DNA of 39,295 bases from CAZOSF01 sp964582415 (GTDB lineage Bacteria > Bacteroidota > Bacteroidia > Flavobacteriales > Flavobacteriaceae), in assembly GCA_964582415.1 (NCBI GenBank), contig CAZOSF010000014.1, positions 1 to 39,295 of the forward strand. Direction: 5' to 3'. Below are positions 25,989 through 34,649 of the stretch, in pieces. Each line of letters begins with the position of its first letter. Within the stretch, counting starts at the first letter, position 1. A program made the translations under genes and the position numbers. A model generated the notes under the pieces. That model did not search any database. It had not been told where the DNA came from and saw only the letters and a program-made list of their open reading frames with translations.

Positions 25989-26762
25989 TTAAAATTTCGT
26001 GTTCAGTTTACGCAGTTTGACACGTGTTAATACATTCTTCGTATACAAAGGAAAATCGGCGTTTAAAAGCCATCCAAAATACCCAGGCTCTTTCTCCAAC
26101 ACATCTTCCACCAATGACCCTTTGTATTTTCCAAAGTTGAAGATTTCCTGACCATCTTTATTATAACCGATGAACCCCGCAAAATCGGCGAAATCACGAT
26201 GTGAACTAAATTCGGCCAAAAAGGAAATATCGTTTTCCAGTTCTTCATAACGTTGCAATTGGGCTTTCAACACTTCATATGTAGCCAATGTGTCGGCTTC
26301 AGCACTGTGGGCATTGTCCAAGGTTTTATCGCAATAAAATTTATAGGCTGCTTCAAGGGTGCGCTTTTCCATTTTATGAAAAATGGTCTGCACATCCACG
26401 GCCAGGGCTTTTTTGAGGTCAAAATCGATTTCAGCACGTAACAATTCTTCCGCCAACAATGGGATATCGAATCGATTGCTGTTAAACCCCGCTAGGTCAC
26501 TGTCCTTGATCAGTCCATAGACCTTCGGAGCCAATTCCTTGAAGGGGGGCTCATTAGCAACCATTTCATCAGTGATCCCATGTACATCACTTGCCTGTTT
26601 TGGAATCGGAATCCCCGGGTTCACACGCCAGGTATAACTTTCTTTATTACCATTGGGAAATACTTTAAGAATGGAAATTTCCACAATACGGTCACTGGCC
26701 ACATTCACACCAGTAGTTTCCAGGTCAAAAAAGCATAAAGGCTTCGTTAAATTCAACTGCAT
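25989..26762 (-). CDS. DnaQ-like 3'-5' exonuclease with C-terminal GKYKG module
   Basis: 257 aa. The DEDDh exonuclease motifs are complete: CFFDLETTG (D13, E15), LAGFNSNRFDIPLL and the HxxxxD of NAHSAEADTLATYEVL. After about residue 195 comes a separate module, GQEIFNFGKYKGSLVEDVLE and following, similar to the exodeoxyribonuclease X C-terminal/DUF3820 region. A replication-proofreading or DNA-repair role is likely; it is not fused to polymerase sequence. I prefer the ATG at 26762, 4 bp after the deformylase stop; an in-frame ATG at 26807 would overlap that gene by 41 bp. Confidence 0.9.
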   Translation of the reverse strand: MQLNLTKPLCFFDLETTGVNVASDRIVEISILKVFPNGNKESYTWRVNPGIPIPKQASDVHGITDEMVANEPPFKELAPKVYGLIKDSDLAGFNSNRFDIPLLAEELLRAEIDFDLKKALAVDVQTIFHKMEKRTLEAAYKFYCDKTLDNAHSAEADTLATYEVLKAQLQRYEELENDISFLAEFSSHRDFADFAGFIGYNKDGQEIFNFGKYKGSLVEDVLEKEPGYFGWLLNADFPLYTKNVLTRVKLRKLNTKF

Positions 26763-26766
26763 TAGT

Positions 26767-27396
26767 TCAATGTTTCGAATTATTGATTTCTTCTTGTAAG
26801 TGGTCAATATAGAGAATCCCGTTTAGGTGATCAATCTCGTGCTGAAAGATGATCGCGGTAAAATCTTCAACCATTTCAGTGTGATGAGTACCATCCAAAC
26901 TATCGTATTCCAGCAAAATAGCGTAAGCTCGATTCCTCAACGTATCCCTTCTGCCTGGAATGGAAAGACAGCCCTCCCTGCGTGTTTGCTTTCTTTTCGA
27001 ATATTGTACAATCACCGGATTAATATATCCTTCAATCGGAAAATTTTCCTTGTCAAAGCGCTGTACAACAATCACTTGTTTCAGGACACCCACCTGGGGA
27101 GCTGCGATGCCAACACCCATGTTTACGCTGTCGATCATGGTAGTCTTCATACGCTCAATCAAAAGGCCCAAAATCTCCTTATTTTTTCTAACATCGACAG
27201 GGATACTTTTGGTGCGTAACAGAATACTATCCTGAGGATTGTTTATTTTGAAAACACGCATCGAGGCATCCTCTCCCCCAGATAAAATCAGCTGTTTTTG
27301 GGTTGTGCTGAACTCGGCGCTTACCACGGAAGTTGGCTTGGTGGCACAGGCAACAACCAAAAATAGTAAACAAGCAAAAAGGCCGAATTTTTTCAT
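26767..27396 (-). CDS. Peptide deformylase-like lipoprotein
   Basis: 209 aa. All three deformylase motifs are intact: GVGIAAPQ (94-101), EGCLS (141-145, metal ligand C143) and QHEIDH (185-190, ligands H186 and H190, catalytic E187). This is unusual because the protein starts with a lipoprotein signal, MKKFGLFACLLFLVVACATK (lipobox VVAC, C17), followed by a 35-residue spacer. Classical deformylase acts in the cytoplasm on nascent chains, so an exported copy needs another substrate. Annotators would call it def, but it is probably not the housekeeping enzyme. ATG at 27396 gives the signal peptide; 27405 adds MFS. Confidence 0.88.
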   Translation of the reverse strand: MKKFGLFACLLFLVVACATKPTSVVSAEFSTTQKQLILSGGEDASMRVFKINNPQDSILLRTKSIPVDVRKNKEILGLLIERMKTTMIDSVNMGVGIAAPQVGVLKQVIVVQRFDKENFPIEGYINPVIVQYSKRKQTRREGCLSIPGRRDTLRNRAYAILLEYDSLDGTHHTEMVEDFTAIIFQHEIDHLNGILYIDHLQEEINNSKH

Positions 27397-27440
27397 GGAA
27401 AACAATATCGGCTAAAATAGGCCATTTAATTTTAATGGGG

Positions 27441-28772
27441 TTAGATTTCCCGATTCATATCCCAAGCCTCAAGATAGTCGGCAACACGTTTCACGAATTG
27501 TCCACCAAGGGCTCCATTGACCACACGGTGGTCGTAACTATGTGATAGGAACATTTTGTAGCGGATACCAATGAAATCACCCTCTGGAGTTTCGATTACA
27601 GCAGGCACTTTACGAATGGCCCCTAAGGCCAATATTCCTACCTGAGGCTGATTGATAATAGGCGTTCCCATGATGCTTCCAAAAGTACCCACATTGGTTA
27701 CCGTATAGGTGCCACCAGCAATTTCGTCCGGTTTCAACTGATTCATTCTTGCTCTATTGGCAAGATCGTTTACTGCCTTGGTCATTCCCACCAAATTCAA
27801 TTGGTCGGCCTTTTTTATTACGGGTACAATCAGGTTACCGTCTTCCAATGCGGCCGCCATTCCTAGATTAATATCCTTTTTCTTGATAATGCGTTCTCCA
27901 TCCACCTGGATGTTCATCATTGGGAAATCGCGTAAGGCCTTCGCTACGGCTTCCATAAAGATTGGGGTGAAGGTAAGTTTCTCCCCTTCCCTTTTTTCAA
28001 AGGCATTTTTCACCTTATTCCTCCAATTCCAGATGTTTGTAACGTCACATTCTACAAAACTTTGAACATGAGCGGAGGTATCTACACTGGCTCTCATATG
28101 ATGGGAAATTAGTTTTCCCATTCGGCTCATTTCGATGATTTCGTCTCCTCCATTCACACTTACGGGCGCCGCGGTAGTCCCTTTTGGAGCTGGAGCCGAA
28201 GTCACTGCTTCTTGAACTTTTGCTACTTGCTGGGGTTGTACTGCTGCAGGAGCTTTACGACTTTGAAGGTAGGCCATGATATCATTCTTCGTCACCCTGC
28301 CTTCTTTTCCCGAACCTGGTACCGCATCCAATTCATCCTGAGAAATGCCTTCCGTGGCAGCGATATTACGCACTAACGGAGAATAGAATCGTTCCCCAGA
28401 ACTCTTCAAAAGAGGCTCTGTTGTTTCTTTTGCAGCGGTTACGGCTGCTTCCAGTTGCGCAACGGATTCAGGCTGAACCTTTTCTTGGGTGTTTGAGGAT
28501 CCCGATGGGGCATCCACAGAGGCGTCACTGGCATCTGTCTCAATAATGGCAAGGGTTTGGCCCACTTGAACCACGTCGTCTATTTCGAACAAACGTTCCA
28601 CCAAAATCCCCTCTACCTCACTTGGGACCTCACTATCCACCTTATCCGTGGCAATCTCCAATACAGGCTCGTCCAATTCAATGGTATCCCCCACATTCTT
28701 GAGCCAATTGGTTATGGTTGCTTCCGCAACACTCTCTCCCATCTTAGGTAATTTCAGTTCGAATTTTGCCAT
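27441..28772 (-). CDS. 2-oxo acid dehydrogenase E2 component (dihydrolipoamide acyltransferase)
   Basis: 443 aa. The N-terminal lipoyl domain has the lipoylated Lys44 in EIATDKVDSE. An Ala/Pro-rich linker with the E3/E1-binding domain follows (RNIAATEGISQDELDAVPGS, about 133-170), then the catalytic acyltransferase domain from about 215. The active-site His is H415 in SHSYDHRVVNGALGG; the Asp of the usual HRxxDG is replaced by Asn419. The family is the branched-chain or alpha-keto acid type. E1 and E3 genes are not in the window. A -7 promoter box lies 32 bp upstream. Confidence 0.93.
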   Translation of the reverse strand: MAKFELKLPKMGESVAEATITNWLKNVGDTIELDEPVLEIATDKVDSEVPSEVEGILVERLFEIDDVVQVGQTLAIIETDASDASVDAPSGSSNTQEKVQPESVAQLEAAVTAAKETTEPLLKSSGERFYSPLVRNIAATEGISQDELDAVPGSGKEGRVTKNDIMAYLQSRKAPAAVQPQQVAKVQEAVTSAPAPKGTTAAPVSVNGGDEIIEMSRMGKLISHHMRASVDTSAHVQSFVECDVTNIWNWRNKVKNAFEKREGEKLTFTPIFMEAVAKALRDFPMMNIQVDGERIIKKKDINLGMAAALEDGNLIVPVIKKADQLNLVGMTKAVNDLANRARMNQLKPDEIAGGTYTVTNVGTFGSIMGTPIINQPQVGILALGAIRKVPAVIETPEGDFIGIRYKMFLSHSYDHRVVNGALGGQFVKRVADYLEAWDMNREI

Positions 28773-28803
28773 TGCTACGTATGGATATTTGTTTTAAGGT
28801 CTG

Positions 28804-28811
28804 CAAAATTA
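28804..28811 (-). promoter_or_regulatory. Candidate -7 box for the E2 gene
   Basis: TAATTTTG on the minus strand is an exact -7 consensus match, giving a leader of about 27 nt. No clear -33 TTG at normal spacing. Confidence 0.4.
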
Positions 28812-28883
28812 ATTAAAATAGACCTATATTTTTAGTCATTATTCAAAAATAAGACGATTGACCCTATATTAATTACGAATAAT

Positions 28884-30014
28884 TTAATAAAGCTGCATAA
28901 CCTCTCCTTTTTCGTCACTTCTATCGCTCCCGATGATAAAATTACATCGAGGGGGTCGAATTCGAAAAGAATTTCCTCCATTTTTATGTTTTATCATAAG
29001 ATCGATAATATTCTTATAAGATAAATAATCCGCGTCAAACACCAACAGTTTGTGCTCTATTACGTCTTCACCCAGAACACGGAGCCCAACCGATTTAACG
29101 GGTTGCTCGCACTGTTCCGAAAGGGAACGCAATAACTGAAGATCTTCCGTTAGCACCCATACCTCATCAAAATAAATTGTTGCTTTTAACCTTCCTTGCC
29201 CAGTACCCTTAATGGCTCTGGTTAAAGCGACTCCTATCCTTACCATGAAGCTCAACAAAAGATTCTTGCTGAAATGCTTTCTGTAAAAAATGTTCATCGC
29301 TCCATAAAAGCGATCGTAATAGGCTTTATCCCTCAACGTGCTTTCCCCTTTATAATGCACTATTTTCAGCAAGCCATTATAAAAATTTGGATGACCTGCT
29401 TTCAGAAATTTATAACTTAAATCGATATCCTCCCCATACATGAAATAATCTTCGTCCAAACCATTTACACGGTTGTAAAGGTCTTTATTCATGAACATAA
29501 AAGCCCCTGCTAGAATGTCTACTTTCCCTAAAGATTCTCTATTAAGATGCTTGGCGTAATACCCATTTTTACCATGTGTGAACCCTAAAATTTTCATCAG
29601 GGAACGAAAAGGAGTGGGCAGATTTCTTTTACTCTCGGGAAGAAAATGTCCCGTGCCATCCACATATTGCACGCCGAGTGCCCCCATTTTAGGATTGCTC
29701 TCAGCAAATTGTAAACAATGCTGAAAAACATCTTCGGCAACAGCGGTATCTGGGTTCAACAAACAGATATATTCTCCCTTTGCAACAGCTACACCAATAT
29801 TGTTTCCCCTACTGAAACCCAAATTTTCTACATTTTGAATGAATCGCACATTGGGAAACGCCTTGGGAATGAACTCCGAACTATCGTCACTAGAGGCGTT
29901 ATCGACTACGATAATTTCCGATGAAATATCGGAAAGGGCACGTTCCACACTCAACAAACATTGCTCCAGAAAATAGCGAACATTATAGTTCAGGATGATA
30001 ACAGAGAGCTTCAA
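28884..30014 (-). CDS. Glycosyltransferase family 2
   Basis: 376 aa. The GT-A fold starts MKLSVIILNYNVRYFLEQCL and shows VVDNASSDDS, CLLNPDTAVAED (the DxD-like metal site) and MYGEDIDLSYKFLKAG, as in WbbL-type rhamnosyl- and polysaccharide glycosyltransferases. A hydrophobic segment near residues 250-270 may associate with the membrane. A C-terminal domain of about 90 residues (DEVWVLTEDLQLLRSLSEQC onward) is extra and unrecognised. The gene starts 2 bp after the recR stop. Confidence 0.9.
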   Translation of the reverse strand: MKLSVIILNYNVRYFLEQCLLSVERALSDISSEIIVVDNASSDDSSEFIPKAFPNVRFIQNVENLGFSRGNNIGVAVAKGEYICLLNPDTAVAEDVFQHCLQFAESNPKMGALGVQYVDGTGHFLPESKRNLPTPFRSLMKILGFTHGKNGYYAKHLNRESLGKVDILAGAFMFMNKDLYNRVNGLDEDYFMYGEDIDLSYKFLKAGHPNFYNGLLKIVHYKGESTLRDKAYYDRFYGAMNIFYRKHFSKNLLLSFMVRIGVALTRAIKGTGQGRLKATIYFDEVWVLTEDLQLLRSLSEQCEQPVKSVGLRVLGEDVIEHKLLVFDADYLSYKNIIDLMIKHKNGGNSFRIRPPRCNFIIGSDRSDEKGEVMQLY

Positions 30015-30016
30015 GA

Positions 30017-30499
30017 CTACGAACTTTTAAGGGAACTTTCGAAGGGGATGCGATTGATAATACTTCTACCCAGAGTAATTTCATCTGCATATTCCAACTC
30101 ATCTCCAACTGCAATACCACGGGCAATGGTGGTAATAACCACTTCCATACCCTCCAGTTGTTTGAAAATATAAAAGTTGGTNNNNNNNNNNNNNNNNNNN
30201 NNNNNNNNNNNNNNNNNNNNNNNNNNNNNNNNNNNNNNNNNNNNNNNNNNNNNNNNNNNNNNNNNNNNNNNNNNNNNNNNNCAGATTTCACAACGGGGGG
30301 TGTCGGAAATATTATGGCAACTTTCACAGAATTGAATGTCTTCACGAAGCTGTGTCAAACTTTTGGCGAGCCGACCGGTATGATCGCTGGGCTGGCGCAA
30401 TAAATGAAGTACCAATCGCAGGGCTGTCCGTTTACCAATTCCTGGCAGTTGGGACATTTCATTGACGGCATTTTCTAACAATTTCGATGAAAATTCCAT
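30017..30499 (-). CDS. recR: Recombination mediator protein RecR, interrupted by an assembly gap
   Basis: RecR works with RecO (and RecF) to load RecA on gapped DNA. Before the gap the helix-hairpin-helix region is present (NEMSQLPGIGKRTALRLVLH), followed by the first cysteines of the zinc finger (CESCHNISDTPRC). After the gap comes the Toprim end, TNFYIFKQLEG, TTIARGIAVGDELEYADEIT and GRSIINR. Only 72 and 54 residues are visible. Family proteins are about 200 aa, so roughly 75-80 residues (about 230-240 bp) are missing, more than the 100 N shown. The missing length must be 1 modulo 3 if the gene is intact. Confidence 0.93.
   Translation of the reverse strand: MEFSSKLLENAVNEMSQLPGIGKRTALRLVLHLLRQPSDHTGRLAKSLTQLREDIQFCESCHNISDTPRCEIXXXXXXXXXXXXXXXXXXXXXXXXXXXXXXXXXXTNFYIFKQLEGMEVVITTIARGIAVGDELEYADEITLGRSIINRIPFESSLKSS
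30182..30281. other. Assembly gap (100 N)
   Basis: Exactly 100 N, a placeholder, inside recR. The family length suggests the real gap is about 230-240 bp. Confidence 0.99.
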
Positions 30500-30524
30500 A
30501 GGGCAATTCTTGGGTGAAAGATAA

Positions 30525-30561
30525 CAAAAAAGCCTCAGAAATTGTATTTTCCGAGGCTTTC
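30525..30561 (-). terminator. Intrinsic terminator downstream of the type IX secreted Asp-box gene
   Basis: An 8-bp stem AAAGCCTC / GAGGCTTT (30529-30536 with 30553-30560) is followed on the minus strand by six T. It separates the 30581-33076 gene from recR. Confidence 0.8.
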
Positions 30562-30580
30562 AAAAATCGTTGTATCTATT

Positions 30581-33076
30581 TTAATTCTTTACAAATTTCT
30601 TTGTAGCAACTCCTTTTCCACTGCTCATTCTAAGGAAATAGATTCCCGATGGAAGGTGACTCACATCCAAGGTGGTATTCTCGTTAAAGTCAACGTCGGA
30701 CTGATATATCATGAGTTTTCCGGTGATATCATATACCCGTAAATCTGTATCCAGAGCACCGGGATATACAATATTCAAAACCTCTTGTGTTGGATTAGGA
30801 TAAACACGTACCGTTTCAGCAGAAACTACGTCATCTATGCCAAGTTCAAAACCATATTTGTACGAAGCCCAAAGACCTCTTCCGTAGGTTCCTGCATAAA
30901 TTTTTCCATCAGCTTGATTGATCTCCAATTCATTTACGATCACATTTGGTAAATTGGTGTTGAACGGCTGCCATTCTGTAAAGGTATTGTCGATATAGTA
31001 AATACCATAATTCATTCCAACGTACAATCCATCTTCTCCATTATCATCCCATACAACACACAACGCACTGAAGTTTGGTAAGTTAAACAGGTAGTCTTGC
31101 CAGGTTTCACCGCCATCATCAGACACTTTCACTTTTGAAGCGCCCACCAATGCGACGGCAATTTTATAAGGATTGGTTGGATGAATCGCAATTGAGTTGA
31201 TCCCTCCGGCCGGGGTTGTCATCACCTCCCAATCGGTAGCCCCGCCATCTTCTGTTCTGTACAGTACGGAAGTTCTGGAAGCATACATGATTTGATTATT
31301 GGAAGGCGCAATTTTTAGGTTATTCAAATTGGCACCAAAATCTTGGGAAATAGCTGTCCAGTTACCCCCTCGATTAGCACTCTTATATACCTTATTATAA
31401 CCGCAATAGATGGTGTTGGTCACGCTAGGGTCCTGCTCAAATGGACTCACCCAATTCCCTGAACCACCATCCGGTGAAGGAAGATTGATCAAACTTTGTC
31501 CACTATTATCTGTACGGTACATACCACCAAATTGAATCATGGCGTACATGGTATTTGGAGTGTCTTTATCCACAAAACCTTCCATTCCATCCGCTCCTAC
31601 CCAATCGATCCACTCGCCAGTAGTGGTATCATAGAAAGAGGAACCGTTATCTTGAGAACCCCCGGTTACACGCACCGCTTCTTCTTGATTAATTCCTATT
31701 TTATAAAATTGACGAATTCCTAATCCAGTAGAAAGATCTTCGTAATATTCTGGATCGAGGTTTTGAGTATCGGTCGCCTTATAAATTCCTCCATCGGTAC
31801 CCACATATAAAGTGGTATTCACAAACTCTAAAATATCTACGTCGGCATGACAATAGCCAATACCCGCGCTGGCAGCATTCCCTGGAACCCAATCGGAAGA
31901 GCATTCAAAAGTCATTCCCCCATCGAAAGAACGCCAAGTTAGAATCCCAGCGATGTGCACCTCATCCACGTCATTTGGATTAACGGTGATGTCCATATCC
32001 CTGGGTGCTTGCCCTCCAGCATTAAACCCAGCAGTATCATATCCAAAATAATTACGACCAGTGTGATCAAGCTCATTGAAGTTTACCCCAGAATCAATGG
32101 ATTTATAAAGACCATTGAAACCTCCATTGGCCGCTTCTATCAAGTATACTACTTCAGGATCATCAGGAGAAACTCCCATCATTTTTGGATTAGCAGAGAA
32201 GCCCCCTACCGTGGTAAAGGTTTGCCCTCCATCGGTTGAGTAGTGAAATCCATTTCCTGAGGCATAAACAACACTCGGATCTCCTGGTTTGAATTCTAAA
32301 TCGTAGCCTCTGTTTTCACCACCAATCAAATTCGCCCATGTAGCACCACCGTCTACAGAACCATAAATCCCGTTATTTTGTGATGTAGCAAACATAATGT
32401 CTGGATCTGTGGGATGTAAAAGAAGTTTATTGACGGTAGAAGTACCGGCATTGCCCAACAGATTCCAAGTTCCACCGGCATCGGTCGACTTGTAAATTGC
32501 GCCACTGTTAGATCCAAAATAATACGTATCACTATCATTGGGATCTATGGCAACTGCATATACGTATAGATTAGAGAAATAATCCCCAAGAGGTGTCCAT
32601 GTTTGAGCGCCATCAGTGGTTCTCCATACACCACCTGTCTCTGCTCCGATAATGATATGATCTTCATTGGCAGCATCAACTGAAATACCCGTAACCCTAC
32701 CTACACCAGGGCTCCAATGCGTAGTGGCATTCCAATAATCAGGTCCCAATTCTTGCCAATCATCGAACAAGTTATCACGAGTTCCTGCCGTTTCGTTTAA
32801 ATAGCTGTTGTAATTTTCCAGCTCTTGAAGGATTTCTTCAAATGGAGGTAAATAACCATTCTCATCTTGCAAACGCGTAGCCATATATTCCCAACGTTTA
32901 AAAGGAATATATCCCGATCCTCTTCCTTTATCACGGTTTTCAAAATAGGCTTCTGCATTAGTAACGATTTCCTCAACGGTATAGGTACCCGCCTCAATCA
33001 TTTCCAAATATTCCTGGGCACGAACTTGGGTGCTTCCGAAAACGAAAAGCAGAACGAATAAATAGCTAATTCTCAT
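30581..33076 (-). CDS. Secreted multi-Asp-box (sortilin/VPS10-like propeller) protein with type IX sorting domain
   Basis: 831 aa. Signal peptide MRISYLFVLLFVFGSTQVRA. The body holds at least eight Asp-box repeats of the form SxDGGxTW (for example TTDGAQTW, STDAGGTW, SVDGGATW, STDGGQTF, SFDGGMTF, TEDGGATDW, SDDGGETW), predicting large beta-propellers as in sortilin/VPS10 and xyloglucanase-like proteins. The last 75 residues are a type A type IX sorting domain (VRVYPNPTQEVLNIVYPG to the basic end KKFVKN), so the product is exported to the cell surface or released. The start at 33076 gives the signal peptide; 33139 would bury it. Ligand or substrate unknown. Confidence 0.92.
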   Translation of the reverse strand: MRISYLFVLLFVFGSTQVRAQEYLEMIEAGTYTVEEIVTNAEAYFENRDKGRGSGYIPFKRWEYMATRLQDENGYLPPFEEILQELENYNSYLNETAGTRDNLFDDWQELGPDYWNATTHWSPGVGRVTGISVDAANEDHIIIGAETGGVWRTTDGAQTWTPLGDYFSNLYVYAVAIDPNDSDTYYFGSNSGAIYKSTDAGGTWNLLGNAGTSTVNKLLLHPTDPDIMFATSQNNGIYGSVDGGATWANLIGGENRGYDLEFKPGDPSVVYASGNGFHYSTDGGQTFTTVGGFSANPKMMGVSPDDPEVVYLIEAANGGFNGLYKSIDSGVNFNELDHTGRNYFGYDTAGFNAGGQAPRDMDITVNPNDVDEVHIAGILTWRSFDGGMTFECSSDWVPGNAASAGIGYCHADVDILEFVNTTLYVGTDGGIYKATDTQNLDPEYYEDLSTGLGIRQFYKIGINQEEAVRVTGGSQDNGSSFYDTTTGEWIDWVGADGMEGFVDKDTPNTMYAMIQFGGMYRTDNSGQSLINLPSPDGGSGNWVSPFEQDPSVTNTIYCGYNKVYKSANRGGNWTAISQDFGANLNNLKIAPSNNQIMYASRTSVLYRTEDGGATDWEVMTTPAGGINSIAIHPTNPYKIAVALVGASKVKVSDDGGETWQDYLFNLPNFSALCVVWDDNGEDGLYVGMNYGIYYIDNTFTEWQPFNTNLPNVIVNELEINQADGKIYAGTYGRGLWASYKYGFELGIDDVVSAETVRVYPNPTQEVLNIVYPGALDTDLRVYDITGKLMIYQSDVDFNENTTLDVSHLPSGIYFLRMSSGKGVATKKFVKN

Positions 33077-33185
33077 GGTAGTAAGGGTATAATTTTTTGA
33101 ATTAAATATGAAGGTTGTCAAAAGTATGAAAAAAATCATGTGAGGCTACCCAAACTTTGTATTTTTACCTCACACACAACTATCC

Positions 33186-34649
33186 ATGCAACCTATACAT
33201 ATCTTACTGCTAATTCTGGCCTATTTTGCTGTCCTGCTGATCATTTCCTTTTTCACAGGCAAAGATGACAGCAATGAAGTATTTTTCAAGGCTTCCAAAC
33301 AATCCCCTTGGTACGTCGTTGCCTTTGGAATGGTTGGCGCTTCACTTAGCGGAGTTACCTTTATATCGGTACCCGGATGGGTAGATGCCTCACAATTCAG
33401 TTATCTACAAGTAGTGATGGGGTATTTGGTGGGCTACTTTGTTGTTGCCTTTGTCCTTTTGCCCATTTATTACCAAATGAATGTGACCTCGATTTATCAA
33501 TATTTAGAAGAGCGATTTGGGGTTGTTAGCTACAAAACTGGCGCCTTTTTCTTTTTCGTATCTCGAGTGTTAGGGGCCTCTTTCCGTCTTTTTTTGGTGG
33601 CACTGGTACTGCAGCAGTTTGTTTTTGAAGCGTATGGAGTACCGTTTGAAATCACTGTAATTTTATCGATCCTCCTTATTTGGATTTACACCTATCGCGG
33701 CGGAATCAAGACCATCGTTTATACCGATACCTTGCAAACCTTATTCATGATTTTGGCGGTGTGCCTTTCCATCTATTTCATCACACAAGAATTGAATTGG
33801 AGCATTGGAGATTTCTTGGCTTCAGAGGAATTGAGCAAGTACAGCAAGACCTTTTTCACCGACGACTTTTTGGCGAGAAACCATTTTATTAAATCATTTC
33901 TCGGGGGCATGTTCATTACCATATGCATGACCGGACTCGATCAAGATATGATGCAGAAAAATTTAACCTGCCGAAATTTGAAGGAAGCGCAAAAGAACAT
34001 GGTGAGTTTTAGTTTTGTACTGGTTGGGGTGACGGGACTTTTTATGCTTTTGGGTGCCTTGCTTTTTATTTTTGCCGATCGCCATGAACTTGCAATTCCC
34101 TTGATGGATGGGAATCCAAAAACCGATCTACTTTTTCCGGAAATCGCACTCAATAGTGGCTTGGGGCTTACCCTAGCCATCACTTTCTTGTTGGGGCTCA
34201 TCGCTGCCGCTTATTCCAGCGCAGATAGTGCATTAACCTCCTTGACGACCAGTTTCTGTATCGACTTTTTAAATATCAAAAAATATCCTGAGCATAAACA
34301 GAAGCGTATTCGTAAACTCACGCATATTGGAATGAGCGTACTGTTGGTTTTGGTCATTATCATTTTTAAATACGTGCTTACCAGTAATGTGATCGACAGC
34401 TTGTTGGTGGTCGCGGGATATACCTATGGACCCTTACTGGGACTCTTTGCCTTTGGGATATTTACGCGTTTCCAAGTAAGGGACCGTTATGTGTGGATTG
34501 TGGCTATAGTTTCCGTAGCAATCAGCGCCATTATTGGAAGTATCCCGGCCGAGCAATTGGGTGGGTATCAGGTGGGCTACGAACTTTTACCCATCAACGG
34601 ACTTATCACCTTTCTTGGATTAATATTGATTCGTTCCAAGCAGCACTAA
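33186..34649 (+). CDS. Sodium:solute symporter (SSS family)
   Basis: 487 aa with about 13 membrane segments and the LeuT-like SSS layout. It starts with a periplasmic N-terminus and a first helix (ILLLILAYFAVLLIISFF), then the conserved WYVVAFGMVGASLSGVTFIS, the TYRGGIKTIVYTDTLQTLFM segment (SSS signature region) and AAAYSSADSALTSLTTSF (the Ser-rich sodium-site helix). The solute is unknown. A TATTTTTA box (33161-33168) just upstream could be its -7 element. The 3' end overlaps the convergent CoA-binding gene by 30 bp. Confidence 0.93.
   Translation: MQPIHILLLILAYFAVLLIISFFTGKDDSNEVFFKASKQSPWYVVAFGMVGASLSGVTFISVPGWVDASQFSYLQVVMGYLVGYFVVAFVLLPIYYQMNVTSIYQYLEERFGVVSYKTGAFFFFVSRVLGASFRLFLVALVLQQFVFEAYGVPFEITVILSILLIWIYTYRGGIKTIVYTDTLQTLFMILAVCLSIYFITQELNWSIGDFLASEELSKYSKTFFTDDFLARNHFIKSFLGGMFITICMTGLDQDMMQKNLTCRNLKEAQKNMVSFSFVLVGVTGLFMLLGALLFIFADRHELAIPLMDGNPKTDLLFPEIALNSGLGLTLAITFLLGLIAAAYSSADSALTSLTTSFCIDFLNIKKYPEHKQKRIRKLTHIGMSVLLVLVIIIFKYVLTSNVIDSLLVVAGYTYGPLLGLFAFGIFTRFQVRDRYVWIVAIVSVAISAIIGSIPAEQLGGYQVGYELLPINGLITFLGLILIRSKQH

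Noticed and set aside
26763..26807. Upstream ATG for the DnaQ-like exonuclease at 26807
   Set aside because: It would overlap the deformylase gene by 41 bp; the 26762 ATG is 4 bp after that stop and places the DxE motif normally.
29983..30345. Alternative reading frame running through the recR gap
   Set aside because: It is open only because N codons are unread; the frame with TNFYIFKQLEG and GDELEYADEIT is the real RecR.
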